Positions 8,594 to 16,609 of a stretch of DNA of 64,000 bases are shown piece after piece. The notes beneath the pieces were generated by a model. It was given only the letters and a program-made list of their open reading frames with translations, searched no databases and was not told the origin of the DNA. Source of the stretch: Haliotispira sp965263485 (GTDB lineage Bacteria > Spirochaetota > Spirochaetia > SP-2023). Where the stretch lies: contig CBDHHO010000004.1 in assembly GCA_965263485.1 (NCBI GenBank), forward strand, positions 1,240,001 through 1,304,000, read 5' to 3'. Each line of letters opens with the position of its first letter. Position 1 is the stretch's first letter. The translations under genes were made by a program, and so were the position numbers.

Positions 8594-9853
8594 ATGGAAA
8601 TGACAAAAGGTTCTACAAGAATCATGCAGAGAGTCGACCAACTCGCTGTATATAGCGCCATGAAGGATGGCTTGTCGCGTTCATATTTAACACCAGAGCA
8701 CAAGAGGGCGCACAGCCGACTGGCAAAATGGATGCGAGAGGCGGGACTGAAGACTTGGCAAGACAGCGCTGGCAACCAATGGGGCCGTAAGGAGTCGGCA
8801 AACCCCGTTCGCCCAGCCCTGATTATTGGTTCCCACAGTGATACTGTGGCCGATGCGGGTAAATATGACGGCATCCTGGGAATTATTATGGGAATTGAAG
8901 CTCTTTCTTTTCTCTCTGAAACAGAATTACCCTTCCATATCGATGTCGTAGCCTTTGCTGACGAAGAGGGGCTCCGCTTTGGTACAGGCCTCATTGGCTC
9001 AAGCGCAGTAGCTGGTTGTTTTCAGCCGAGCTGGCTTGAGATCCGCGACGGACATGGCATATCGATGCGAGAAGCGATGGAAGACTTTGGCCTTCATCCC
9101 GCTGATATAGGCAAGGATAGCCGCAGTCCCAAAGATACCATGGCCTACTTGGAAGTGCATATTGAGCAAGGGCCAGTGCTAGAAAGATATGATCTGCCAG
9201 TTGGGGTCGTAAGTGGGATTGCGGGCGCGCAACGATATCAGTTAGAGCTCCGTGGCGAGGCTGGCCACGCCGGAACTGTGCCGTTGACAATGCGCAAAGA
9301 TGCTCTGTGCGGTGCTGCGGAGATGATTGGCGCTGTGGAACGCTGCGCCAAGGAAAACCATATTGTAGCAACCATAGGGAGATGCGACGTAATTCCCGGC
9401 TCCATCAACGTGATCCCTAGCGATGTCCATTTTACCTTGGATATACGCAGCCAGTGCCAAAAAACGTTGGAAACATGCAGTGAGAGTCTCCTCTCAGAAT
9501 TATTTGAAATTGCAAATCGCCGTCAGTTACAATTGAATAGTAGTAGAATCTATCAAGTACAGGCTGTTTTGTGCAGCGAGAATCTGAAGCTAGGATGGCG
9601 TAAAGTAGTCGAAAAGCATACTGAACAAGATGCCTATCAGTTACCCAGCAATGCTGGACACGATGCGATGGTTATGGCCGGGATTGCCGATATGGGAATG
9701 CTCTTCGTCCGTTGCAGGAAAGGTATTAGCCACAACCCTGGGGAACAGATTCGAACAGATGATGTCACAATCGCTCTAAATTGTTTGATCGATATGATTA
9801 GCTTAATAGCAGAGAAGGTAGAACTGCTCTTCCGAGGAAAAGACTCGGTATGA
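8594..9853 (+). CDS. allC: Allantoate amidohydrolase (Zn-dependent M20 family)
   Basis: A 419-residue M20-type hydrolase of the allantoate amidohydrolase/beta-ureidopropionase group. Metal ligands are visible: H81 in GSHSD, D92 in GKYDG, E124/E125 in ADEEGLRFG, a His in EVHIEQGP, and a His in NAGHDAM near the C-terminus. It converts allantoate to ureidoglycine, carbon dioxide and ammonia, the substrate of PucG just upstream. It is the last gene of the operon. L-carbamoylase or hydantoinase-linked activity cannot be excluded from motifs, but the context is specific. The corresponding Klebsiella gene is hpxK. Confidence 0.88.
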   Translation: MEMTKGSTRIMQRVDQLAVYSAMKDGLSRSYLTPEHKRAHSRLAKWMREAGLKTWQDSAGNQWGRKESANPVRPALIIGSHSDTVADAGKYDGILGIIMGIEALSFLSETELPFHIDVVAFADEEGLRFGTGLIGSSAVAGCFQPSWLEIRDGHGISMREAMEDFGLHPADIGKDSRSPKDTMAYLEVHIEQGPVLERYDLPVGVVSGIAGAQRYQLELRGEAGHAGTVPLTMRKDALCGAAEMIGAVERCAKENHIVATIGRCDVIPGSINVIPSDVHFTLDIRSQCQKTLETCSESLLSELFEIANRRQLQLNSSRIYQVQAVLCSENLKLGWRKVVEKHTEQDAYQLPSNAGHDAMVMAGIADMGMLFVRCRKGISHNPGEQIRTDDVTIALNCLIDMISLIAEKVELLFRGKDSV

Positions 9854-9915
9854 GCCTATGCCGAGGAGCATCAGGTTGAGGCCGGGGTTGACGATTTCTT
9901 TGCCTTTGCTATCGC

Positions 9916-10221
9916 TTGGGGCAACGGCCGCCGTGGGCTCCCCGGGCCGTGATTCCCATCGGAATGGAAATCGGCTTTGAGGAGAGCAAAAACAGCGACA
10001 GCTACGACAAAATCGCTGGCCGCATCAACAGGGGAATCTCCAAGCTGGTGCGGCGCCAGACCATGTCCAGCGAGGACGGATCCAGCAAGTCGCAGGCCGA
10101 AGTACACGATGTGCTGCGTCCCTCACTCATGCGGGCAGCGGCCCTCTTGGATTTAAACAGCAGCGCTGCCGTAATCATTTGTTTCAAAAGAGCGAGCAAG
10201 AGCGCAGAACGGAATCTTTAG
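9916..10221 (+). pseudogene. Fragment of a Mu-like phage portal protein (gp29/DUF935)
   Basis: About 90 residues from VIPIGMEIGF on match the central part of Mu gp29-type portal proteins. The run KIAGRINRGISKLVRRQTMSS (split here: KIAGRINRGI, SKLVRRQTMS) followed by QAEVHDVLRPSLM corresponds to the usual ISKLVLGQT...AxVHxEVRxDL block. The start and end of the gene are missing, no other phage gene stands beside it, and an inverted-repeat element end follows at 10214-10230. It is a decayed relic of a transposable prophage filling the space between allC and rpsD. Confidence 0.6.
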
Positions 10222-10230
10222 AGGTTCCCT
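10214..10230. mobile_element. Inverted-repeat element end abutting the rpsD stop
   Basis: The outward end TTTAGAGGTTCCCT of the dispersed repeat family lies here. Its last base is the first complementary base of the rpsD stop codon. No matching left end was found in the phage relic, so the element is single-ended. Confidence 0.6.
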
Positions 10231-10850
10231 TAACGGGAATAGTATTCCACAATCATTTGCTCGTTGGCGATACCGGGAATTTCGTTGCGAGTGGGTTCGC
10301 GTTTGATTTCGCACAGCAGGTCGTCCGCCTTCAGTTCCAGCCAGGCCGGAACCGTGGCACTGTTGTGTGCCATTGTTTCGCGCAGCAGCTTGCGCGAAAC
10401 ATCACTGTCCTTGGCGCTGATCTTGTCGCCGGAGCGCAAGGTCACCGAAGGGATATTGACGCGGCGGCCATTGATGCAGATGTGGCCGTGGCTCACGATC
10501 TGACGGGCATGGGAGCGTGAACTGCCCCAGCCGAGACGATAAATGACGCTGTCCAAGCGGCTTTCCAGCAAAATCAGAAAGTTGTCGCCGGTCAAACCTT
10601 CTTTGCGTTTCTTGGCGCGCTGGAAGGTGTTGTAGAACTGCTTTTCGCTCAGGCCATAGCCATAGCGCAGCTTCTGTTTTTCGACCAACTGGCGCCCATA
10701 TTCTGAGACTTTTTTACGCGAGCGTTCGCCCCGACCCAGGCCGGGCCCTTGGGGTTTTTTACGCAAGAGACGGTCATACTTGCGATGACCATAGACATTC
10801 GTGCCCAGTCGGCGCACAATTTTGCCACGAGCTTTAGTATTTCGTGCCAT
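10230..10850 (-). CDS. rpsD: 30S ribosomal protein S4
   Basis: A 206-residue S4 beginning MARNTKARGKIVRRLG, with the S4 RNA-binding domain (LESRLDSVIYRLGWGSSRSHARQIVSHGHICING, seen in segments) in the centre. It lacks the N-terminal zinc cysteines. It binds 16S rRNA early in small-subunit assembly. The start at 10850 is set by the family N-terminus. The gene stands alone rather than in the usual rpsM-rpsK-rpoA cluster, with its own promoter upstream, as in several phyla. Confidence 0.97.
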   Translation of the reverse strand: MARNTKARGKIVRRLGTNVYGHRKYDRLLRKKPQGPGLGRGERSRKKVSEYGRQLVEKQKLRYGYGLSEKQFYNTFQRAKKRKEGLTGDNFLILLESRLDSVIYRLGWGSSRSHARQIVSHGHICINGRRVNIPSVTLRSGDKISAKDSDVSRKLLRETMAHNSATVPAWLELKADDLLCEIKREPTRNEIPGIANEQMIVEYYSR

Positions 10851-11009
10851 ATCAGAGTGATGCTCCCGAAAATAATTCCCGACCCCTTCTAAACTCCCGC
10901 TGCCGAGAAGGTCGGCAGCACATTCACACTGTTCAGGCATTTCCATGACCAACGGCAGATGGATGCAGTCACATGCATTCCCGGCCGCTGAAGGGGCAAG
11001 TGGGGCCGG

Positions 11010-11038
11010 AATATAACTAAGTCGTTATTTTTGGTCAA
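11010..11038 (-). promoter_or_regulatory. Promoter for rpsD
   Basis: On the minus strand, TTGACC and TATATT are separated by 17 bases, about 160 bases before the rpsD start. This is a near-consensus sigma-70-type promoter. The untranslated leader is long enough for S4 autoregulation, though no known structure was recognised. Confidence 0.65.
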
Positions 11039-11095
11039 GATACACAGGACCCCGGGCACATGCCCAGCTGCGAGAGTCGTTAGAGGTTCCCTATA

Positions 11096-11448
11096 GGGGA
11101 CCTCTAAAAATTCCAATTCCGCGCTGAATCGCAATCTTGTTGCCGAATAAAAGTTCTGCCTTACGGCAGGATTTGTGAGGAATGGCCTGCTTCGATGTGC
11201 CATTCCTCACCGTCAGCAAAGAGAGGAAGCAGGCTCTTTGCTGCGCACGGCCTGCCAGTTCACCAATGCGGCGCCAGCTCGCAGAAAAGGAAGGTCGGGC
11301 CTTGGCTACGCACGGCCCTCCCCCGTTCTCCCATGCTGCGCCAGCTCACATTGGTGCCATACAGCAAAGTATGGCTCGGCTTTCGTTCCTCGCTGCCGCA
11401 AAAAAATCCCTTCGTCTGGCATCAAAAGCGAATTTTTAGTGGTCCCCT
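11096..11448. mobile_element. Composite inverted-repeat element with one array unit inside
   Basis: The left end GGGGACCTCTAAAAATTC at 11096 and the right end GAATTTTTAGTGGTCCCC at 11431-11448 are inverted repeats. Between them lies one unit of the GC-rich CGCCAGCTCGC / GGTCGGGCC...GGCCC repeat. A further outward end (AGAGGTTCCCT) lies just left, at 11082-11092, making a back-to-back palindrome. No transposase is present, so it is a non-autonomous element. The stretch 10851-11605 holds no protein gene other than spurious frames read from the repeat. Confidence 0.75.
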
Positions 11449-11537
11449 TAAGATTTTTTTGCTTTTGACAGATAAAGAATATATTATTAGAATTGAAAAT
11501 CCATTTCATAAACCCATTTCATCTTTTATCAAAACCA

Positions 11538-11587
11538 TTCCGACCTTGGTCGGAACATCATTATTATGCATTATTTTGCATAATAAT
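11538..11587 (+). promoter_or_regulatory. Structured 5' leader of lipoprotein cassette A (two hairpins)
   Basis: Hairpin 1 is TTCCGACC-TT-GGTCGGAA (11538-11555). Hairpin 2 is TTATTATGCA, a six-base loop, then TGCATAATAA (11561-11586). It ends 5 bases before the AAGGAG ribosome site. The same pair occurs before cassettes B, C and D, and a diverged hairpin 1 before relic E. Confidence 0.7.
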
Positions 11588-11605
11588 ACCAAGGAGTATT
11601 GCACT

Positions 11606-12765
11606 ATGGAACACAAGTTCAGTAAAATTCGCTCATCGCTCATCGCTCATCGCTCATCGCTCATCGCTCATCGAAAAAATTAAAACCATATAGCAGGGGA
11701 AATTATTTCTCTGCGGGGATTTCATGCCCATTTATCCTTTTATTTTTCTGCTCCCTGGTTTTATGGGTCGCCTGCGATCCGCCCGATGATGGGGCCGATA
11801 ATGGGGGCAATGACGGGGCGCCCCGCACGGTCCGTTTTGAAAAAACGATCATCGGCCTGCGCGAGTTCCTGCTCACCGTTACCGCAAACTCTGCCGGGAC
11901 ATACGAATTCATCCTCAGCGACTCCGCCGCCGCCCCCGCCTGGAGCAGCGTCAAAGACAATCCCGCCCTGATAACGCGCAGCTTTTCCGCCGAGAAAAAC
12001 TACCAGCGGGGAATCTACTTCAGCGTCACCAAAGATTATGTGACCCCGCCGCACAACGCGGCGGTCGATCTGCGCACCGAGCCTGAACATAAGTATCCGG
12101 GCTTTATGAGCCCGGGGCAGCAGTACTACGTCCACGCCTATCAGGACGGGGCCCACCTCAAGAGCTCTGAGGCGATCAGCACCGAGAACTACCCCGATGC
12201 TCTGCCCGCTGCCATCACGACTGAATCAGAAAGAGATCTGCGCGCTACACCGGATACACCGGGCACACCGGGAGCCCCCATATCGGATTCCCCGCTCCGG
12301 GCCCTGTGGGGCATGGATATGTGGACAAAGAATATTGACGATGCTGCGATAATCGATGCTGCGGACAATCATAGCGATAAAATAGCACTGCGTCGCATCG
12401 AGGTGGGAAGCGGAGAAATCCTCTACCTGCCCATACGCAGCATTCAGACCTTTCCGGATCAGAATACTTGTTTTTCGGGTGCTGTGAGTAAATTATTTTT
12501 AAGAACCGGGTTCAATACGGGAGCAGTTAATAATGCAGTGCATTTGGCTTACCCTCCAAAGGCGGGAAATTCCTATCATGCTGATAATCCTGAGGGCGGC
12601 TCGGTGTTGTTCCACGGGCATCCTTTTCAGGGAGCTCGGCGGCCCTACTACGATATGATGGGCCAAATCGATACCACCAAGTACAGTGAGGCTTGGATCA
12701 CAAGTAACTGTGCGCCCACCGCGAATCGTATATTGAAACCTTCTTTTACTCTTGCAGCACCGTAG
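11606..12765 (+). CDS. Lipoprotein cassette A: heptamer-repeat leader, body in the -1 frame
   Basis: AAGGAG then ATG at 11606 opens MEHKFSKI followed by six CGCTCAT units (RSSLIAH cycles). In this phase translation ends at TAA 11681-11683 after 25 residues. The -1 frame is open from the repeat to 12765 and carries a basic stretch, the hydrophobic segment CPFILLFFCSLVLWVA and a lipobox cysteine (about residue 57 of the joined product), then CDPPDD. The joined product would be about 386 residues. No ATG/GTG/TTG in the body frame precedes the signal segment, so the upstream ATG is the only sensible start. The body after the lipobox is of unknown fold, with a GTP/DTPGTPG-type linker, and is a close paralogue of cassette D. 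Expression needs a repeat-number change (7 or 4 units) or a -1 frameshift. Confidence 0.72.
11630..11671 (+). repeat. Heptanucleotide repeat, six units, cassette A
   Basis: Six perfect CGCTCAT units inside the open reading frame, followed by CG and six A. The tract is open in all three frames, each reading the same seven-residue cycle RSSLIAH. Confidence 0.95.
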
Positions 12766-12775
12766 TTGAGGGGCG

Positions 12776-12850
12776 TCAGCTCGCAGAAAGGAAGGTCGGG
12801 CCTTGGCTGCGCACGGCCCTCCCCATTTCTCCCATGCTGCGCCAGCTCGC
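12776..12850. repeat. Single unit of the GC-rich array repeat
   Basis: One copy of the repeat (CAGCTCGCAGAAAGGAAGGT, GGGCC...GGCCCTCCCC, TGCTGCGCCAGCTCGC) separates cassette A from the nuclease gene. Frames open through it are spurious. Confidence 0.85.
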
Positions 12851-12895
12851 CATTTTTTAATTGCGCCATATGGACAAAACAGCTATATTGAAGCC

Positions 12896-13951
12896 ATGGC
12901 AAGTTGCGACAGCGCGTACAAATACCTGTTCTCGAACCCGGCAATCCTGTGCAAACTCATCCACGCCTTCGTTGAGGAGGACTTTAGCGCCAAAATCCAG
13001 CCCGACAGCCTGCGCAAACTCGACCCGTCCCACCTCTCTGCCACGCTCCAACAGCGCGAATCGGACCTGCTTTACGAGGTGCGCCTGGATAACCAAAACA
13101 ATCAAGATAACCAAACAGCCTATCTGTATATCCTGCTCGAATTCCAGTCCACAGCCCCCAAGCATATGGCCATCCGCCTGCTCAGCTATATATCCCTGTT
13201 TTACGAACGCCTCATCAAGGAAGGCAAAAACAGCAAAGGCAAGTTGCCCCCGGTATTTCCGCTGGTGCTCTACAACGGAGACCGCCCTTGGAATGCGCCC
13301 CGCAGCACCAGCGAACTGATCAGCAGCAACGAAATACCCGCAAAATACCTACCCCACTTTCAATATGCTCTCATTGACGAGAAGCGCATCCCCGACCCAA
13401 AAATCCACAAGCTGCACAACCTCATCAGCGCGGTGATTTGTGCCGAGAAGTACGGCAGACCAGGGGAGTGGGAAGCGCGAATCCCGCAAATCATAGAATT
13501 CCTGCGCGATGAACCCGGGCCCGAAATCACCATTTTCAGGCGCTGGATTGCCTTGCTGTTTGGCGAAGGCATGAACGAATCAGAATACAATCAAATCACC
13601 GCACCAGAGGAGGTACAGAAGATGTTGGCGACACTGGCAGACGATCTAAGAGCTGAAGGAAGACAAGAAGGAAGACAAGAAGGCGAAAAACTGGGCATGC
13701 AGAAAGGTTGGGAAGAAGGTCGGGAAGAAGGTCGGGAAGAAGGTGAAAAACTAGGCATGCGGAAAGGCCGGAAAGAAGGCCGGGAAGAAGGTGAAAAACT
13801 GGGCATGCGGAAAGGCCGGAAAGAAGGTCGGGAAGAAGGACGGCGTGAAGCTGCCCGAAAAATGAAAGAATCCGGGCTGTCGATTGAGCAGATTGCAAGG
13901 TTTACCGGTCTGAGCCACCGCGAAATTACCGGGCTGAAAGAGGGTGAATAG
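12896..13951 (+). CDS. Rpn-family PD-(D/E)XK nuclease/transposase-like protein
   Basis: A protein of about 351 residues of the Rpn/Transposase_31 family (recombination-promoting nucleases). After MASCDSAYKYLFSNP come the core ESDLLYEVRL and AYLYILLEFQS, giving the D...E-x-Q active-site pattern. The C-terminal third (about residues 254-320) is a charged repeat, EKLGMRKGRKEGREEG and variants, probably a coiled or helical arm. It is encoded by near-identical 48-bp DNA repeats at about 13655-13850. The end resembles a small helix-turn-helix (GLSIEQIARFTGLSHREI). The ATG at 12896 is chosen because sequence upstream in the same frame is read from a GC-rich repeat. It probably cuts DNA during recombination; no partner gene is near. 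Confidence 0.82.
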   Translation: MASCDSAYKYLFSNPAILCKLIHAFVEEDFSAKIQPDSLRKLDPSHLSATLQQRESDLLYEVRLDNQNNQDNQTAYLYILLEFQSTAPKHMAIRLLSYISLFYERLIKEGKNSKGKLPPVFPLVLYNGDRPWNAPRSTSELISSNEIPAKYLPHFQYALIDEKRIPDPKIHKLHNLISAVICAEKYGRPGEWEARIPQIIEFLRDEPGPEITIFRRWIALLFGEGMNESEYNQITAPEEVQKMLATLADDLRAEGRQEGRQEGEKLGMQKGWEEGREEGREEGEKLGMRKGRKEGREEGEKLGMRKGRKEGREEGRREAARKMKESGLSIEQIARFTGLSHREITGLKEGE

Positions 13952-13982
13952 GAAGCCTGAAAGGGGCTTCTGGAGTTGGCCT

Positions 13983-14290
13983 TCGCCAGCTCGCAAAGAG
14001 GAAGGTCGGGCCTAGCTCCGCACGGCCCTCCCCTGGTTCTCCCATGCTGCGCCAGCTCGCAAAGAGGAAGGTCGGGCCTTGGCTGCGCACGGCCTCCCCA
14101 TTTCTCCCATGCTGCGCCAGCTCGCATGGGAGCCTCCCCCGTTTCTCCCATGCTGCGCCAGCTCGCATGGGAGCCTCCCCATTCCTCCCATGCTGCGCCA
14201 GCTCGCAAAAGAGGAAGGTCGGGCCTTGGCTGCGCACGGCCCTCCCCCGTTTCTCCCATGCTGCGCCAGCTCGCATGGGAGCCTCCCCAA
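13983..14290. repeat. GC-rich tandem array, B copy
   Basis: Several units of GCGCCAGCTCGC, AAGGTCGGGCC, GCGCACGGCC and CTCCCCNTTTCTCCCATGCT, some shortened to the GCTCGCATGGGAGCCTCCCC half. It runs into GCCAATTTCCAGAGATTTTCC, a decayed right end of the inverted-repeat element. The stretch 13952-14473 holds no gene: only this array and the cassette B leader. Confidence 0.9.
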
Positions 14291-14350
14291 AAAGCCAATT
14301 TCCAGAGATTTTCCTGCAATTTCTCTTGCCCTCCGCGGGGAAATCGTATA

Positions 14351-14380
14351 TTCTTTAAGAAGAACAAGGTATTTTATAAT
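14351..14380 (+). promoter_or_regulatory. Possible promoter of cassette B
   Basis: TATAAT at 14375-14380 with a weak TTCTTT 18 bases upstream. The same sequence precedes cassette C. Cassette D keeps the -35-like part but has a changed -10. Confidence 0.5.
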
Positions 14381-14405
14381 GTCATTTTATCTTTTATTAA
14401 AACCA

Positions 14406-14454
14406 TTCCGACCTTGGCCGGAACATCATCTTTATGCATTATTTTGCATAATAA
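14406..14454 (+). promoter_or_regulatory. Structured 5' leader of cassette B
   Basis: Hairpin TTCCGACC-TT-GGCCGGAA (14406-14423, one G-T type pair) and a second hairpin built on TTATGCA / TGCATAA, then AAGGAG and the ATG at 14474. Confidence 0.65.
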
Positions 14455-14473
14455 TACCAAGGAGTATTGCACT

Positions 14474-15954
14474 ATGGAACACAAGTTCAGTAAAATTCGC
14501 TCATCGCTCATCGCTCATCGCTCATCGCTCATCGCTCATCGAAAAAATTAAACCCATATAGCAGAGGAAATTATTTCTCTGCCGGTATTTTACGCCCATT
14601 TATCCTTTTATTTGTCTGCTCCCTAGTTTTGTGGGTCGCCTGCGACCCGCCCGAAGGCAATGACCCGCCCGTAGGCAATAATGGGGCCAATAATGGGGCG
14701 CCCCGCAGAAGTGGTGTTCCCATACGCACATGGCAGGGGCTGCAGAAAATGCGGGAAAACCTCGCCGGCGACTACTACCTGGTCAGCGACATCACGTTCC
14801 CCGCGCCCGGAGAGGACGGCTTTCCGGCGGAAGGCTTTGAACCTGTCGGCTACGATATCGACAAGACCCAAAACGGCTTTCAGGGAACCCCGTTTACGGG
14901 CCGTTTCGACGGCAACGGCCATACAATACACAATCTTTTCATTCAACGCCCCGATGAGATGTACGTCGGCCTCTTCGGGCAAATCAAAAATGCCAGCGTA
15001 TTGAATGTCCGTCTGGAAGGGATTGATATTCACGGAAACCAATCCGTGGGGGGCATTGCGGGGGAAAGCATCGGCGGTACGCTTACCGGGGCCGTCATTG
15101 GCACCACTCAAAACCACATTGTACGCAATACAGGGCAGCTTGACCCCGGTACCGAGGTCGGCAGGTATACCGGCGGACTGGTCGGTCTGAGTTCTGGAAC
15201 GGTAACGGGATATGTCAAGGATCTTAGCGTGGAGAGTGATCACACTTATGTCGGCGGCTTAGTTGGAGTCGCCATGGCAGCCGGAAAAATTACCGGGTAC
15301 AGTCTCAACTTGAATATTTCCGGATACGCCATAGTTGGCGGCCTGCTGGGAGGCACCAGCCGATCATATCGAACGGAGGCTCCGTTTCCAATTGTTGTTG
15401 GATATGCTACGGGAAGTATTACCGGCAATCTCTCTGCTGGCGGACTGGTGGGATCGATGGGTGCCAATGGCAGAGTTGTCGGATATTATAAGGGCTCGAT
15501 TACCGGCCGCGGGTGGATCGGTGGCCTGGTGAGCCAAAACCATAGTGATCATGCAGTCACCCGGGGCTATATGCGCGGACGCCTGGTGAACAATGGATCT
15601 CCTGATGATTATGTATATGCTTTTCTTGTGGGCGGAAGAGCTTGCCGTTTCTCTAAAAGGGTTCTGAGCAAAGCTCCGTACTTATGTAGCAGCGATAATG
15701 TCAAAGGAGATATTGCCGGGTACCGCTCCGGGAAAACCGGGGAAAGTGAGGTGTCCGGGATCCCTAGGGGAAAGATAGAAGGCAATCAGGGAACCGAAAT
15801 CACAGTCAGTGCCAGCACCACTCAGGCGGATTTTTCGCACCTGGATTTTGGCTCTGAGCCGGGTCAGTGGACGTTTCACGCTGGCAAGTGGCCCAGTATC
15901 AACCTGGGCCCTGATCCCCTCTTTGCCAATACCCGGCAGCCGATAGAGCCTTAG
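14474..15954 (+). CDS. Lipoprotein cassette B: heptamer leader, GLUG-repeat body in the -1 frame
   Basis: AAGGAG, then ATG, MEHKFSKI, six CGCTCAT units, and a frame-0 TAA after 25 residues. The -1 frame runs on to 15954 (joined product about 493 residues) with the signal segment RPFILLFVCSLVLWVAC and a lipobox cysteine. The body shows a FTGRFDGNGHTI-type motif, then four or more GGLVG-containing repeats (YTGGLVGLSSGTVTGYV, TYVGGLVGVAMAAGKITGY, SAGGLVGSMGANGRVVGYY). This is the GLUG motif of surface beta-helix proteins. It is probably an outer-surface adhesin or enzyme scaffold. No start codon is available between the leader ATG and the TTG at 14629, which lies inside the signal segment. Confidence 0.75.
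14498..14539 (+). repeat. Heptanucleotide repeat, six units, cassette B
   Basis: Six perfect CGCTCAT units followed by CGAAAAAATTAA, identical in arrangement to cassette A. Confidence 0.95.
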
Positions 15955-16146
15955 GGGACCTCTAAAAATTCGCTTTTGATGCCAGACTCGGTCTTTTTCA
16001 CGGAGCAGCTTTGTCAGGAGAGGCAGCAGGCTCTTGCGGAAGGTCGGCCTTGGCTGTGCACGGGCCGACCCGTTTCTCCAATGCTGTGCCAACTCGCATC
16101 GGAGAGTCTACGTTTGGCATCAAAAGCGAGTTTTTAGAGATGCTCC
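15954..16146. mobile_element. Inverted-repeat element after cassette B
   Basis: GGGGACCTCTAAAAATTCGC at 15954, whose first G is the last base of the cassette B stop codon. The partner is GCGAGTTTTTAGAGATGCTCC ending at 16146; the longer ends CGCTTTTGATGCCA / TGGCATCAAAAGCG also pair. The interior is a decayed GC-rich array unit. Confidence 0.75.
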
Positions 16147-16247
16147 AAACAAAAAGGCGGAAGTTTTTCTTTAGTTTTTTGTTTTCTTACCGAAAAGATA
16201 CAAAGCTGATTTTGGGTTTTAGGGGTATCCCTTAGTTCATCGAAACA

Positions 16248-16609
16248 ATTCCGGTCTGTGCCGGAATATCATATTTTTCATAGTTTTTGCATACGAGTAT
16301 TGCACCAATGAACAAGAATTTAGTAAAATTCGCACATCGCACATCGCACATCGCACATCGCACATCGCACATGAACCGCATCTGAGCCAGCAGAAATCCC
16401 CAGAAATAAATCTATACCGCAGGAAATTTTCTTTTTCTGCGGTTTTTTTGCGCCCGTTTGCCCTCTTTTTTCTGGCACTACTCGTCGCCTTACCCCCAGT
16501 TTTAACCACGAAAGTACACAAAAAAACACGGCCCCGGATCTTACTTAGTGGAGCATTGTCATACCACACTTTTACTGAGTGGTATTATTTTAATCGGGAG
16601 AAGGACTAA
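16248..16609 (+). pseudogene. Cassette E relic: decayed leader, heptamer tract and signal segment
   Basis: This is a diverged copy of the cassette front end. Hairpin ATTCCGG-TCTGTG-CCGGAAT lies at 16248-16267, the ATG at 16308 opens MNKNLVKFAHRTSHIAHRTS, and six units of a variant heptamer CGCACAT run 16331-16372. Frame 0 stops at 16383-16385. The -1 frame continues with FLRPFALFFLALLVALPP, aligned to the signal segments of A-D but without the lipobox cysteine, and ends in TAATG, overlapping the ATG of the next gene. The A-run slip site is absent. No lipoprotein body follows. It is either a dead cassette or now a leader for the ABC operon. The stretch 16147-16247 shows nothing else. Confidence 0.65.

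Noticed and set aside
11606..11683. MEHKFSKIRSSLIAHRSSL as a free small peptide gene.
   Set aside because: Conservation continues beyond its stop into the lipoprotein frame at four loci, so it is better read as the start of the longer gene in the other phase.
11724..11790. ATG in cassette A giving MPIYPFIFLL as the lipoprotein start.
   Set aside because: It is in the wrong frame for the body, and cassettes B and C have no ATG there.
13591..14367. Long frames on both strands through the arrays (rich in SWRSMGE or LPCCASSH text).
   Set aside because: They are by-products of a GC-rich repeat lacking stops; several frames overlap and none has a ribosome site or a recognisable domain.
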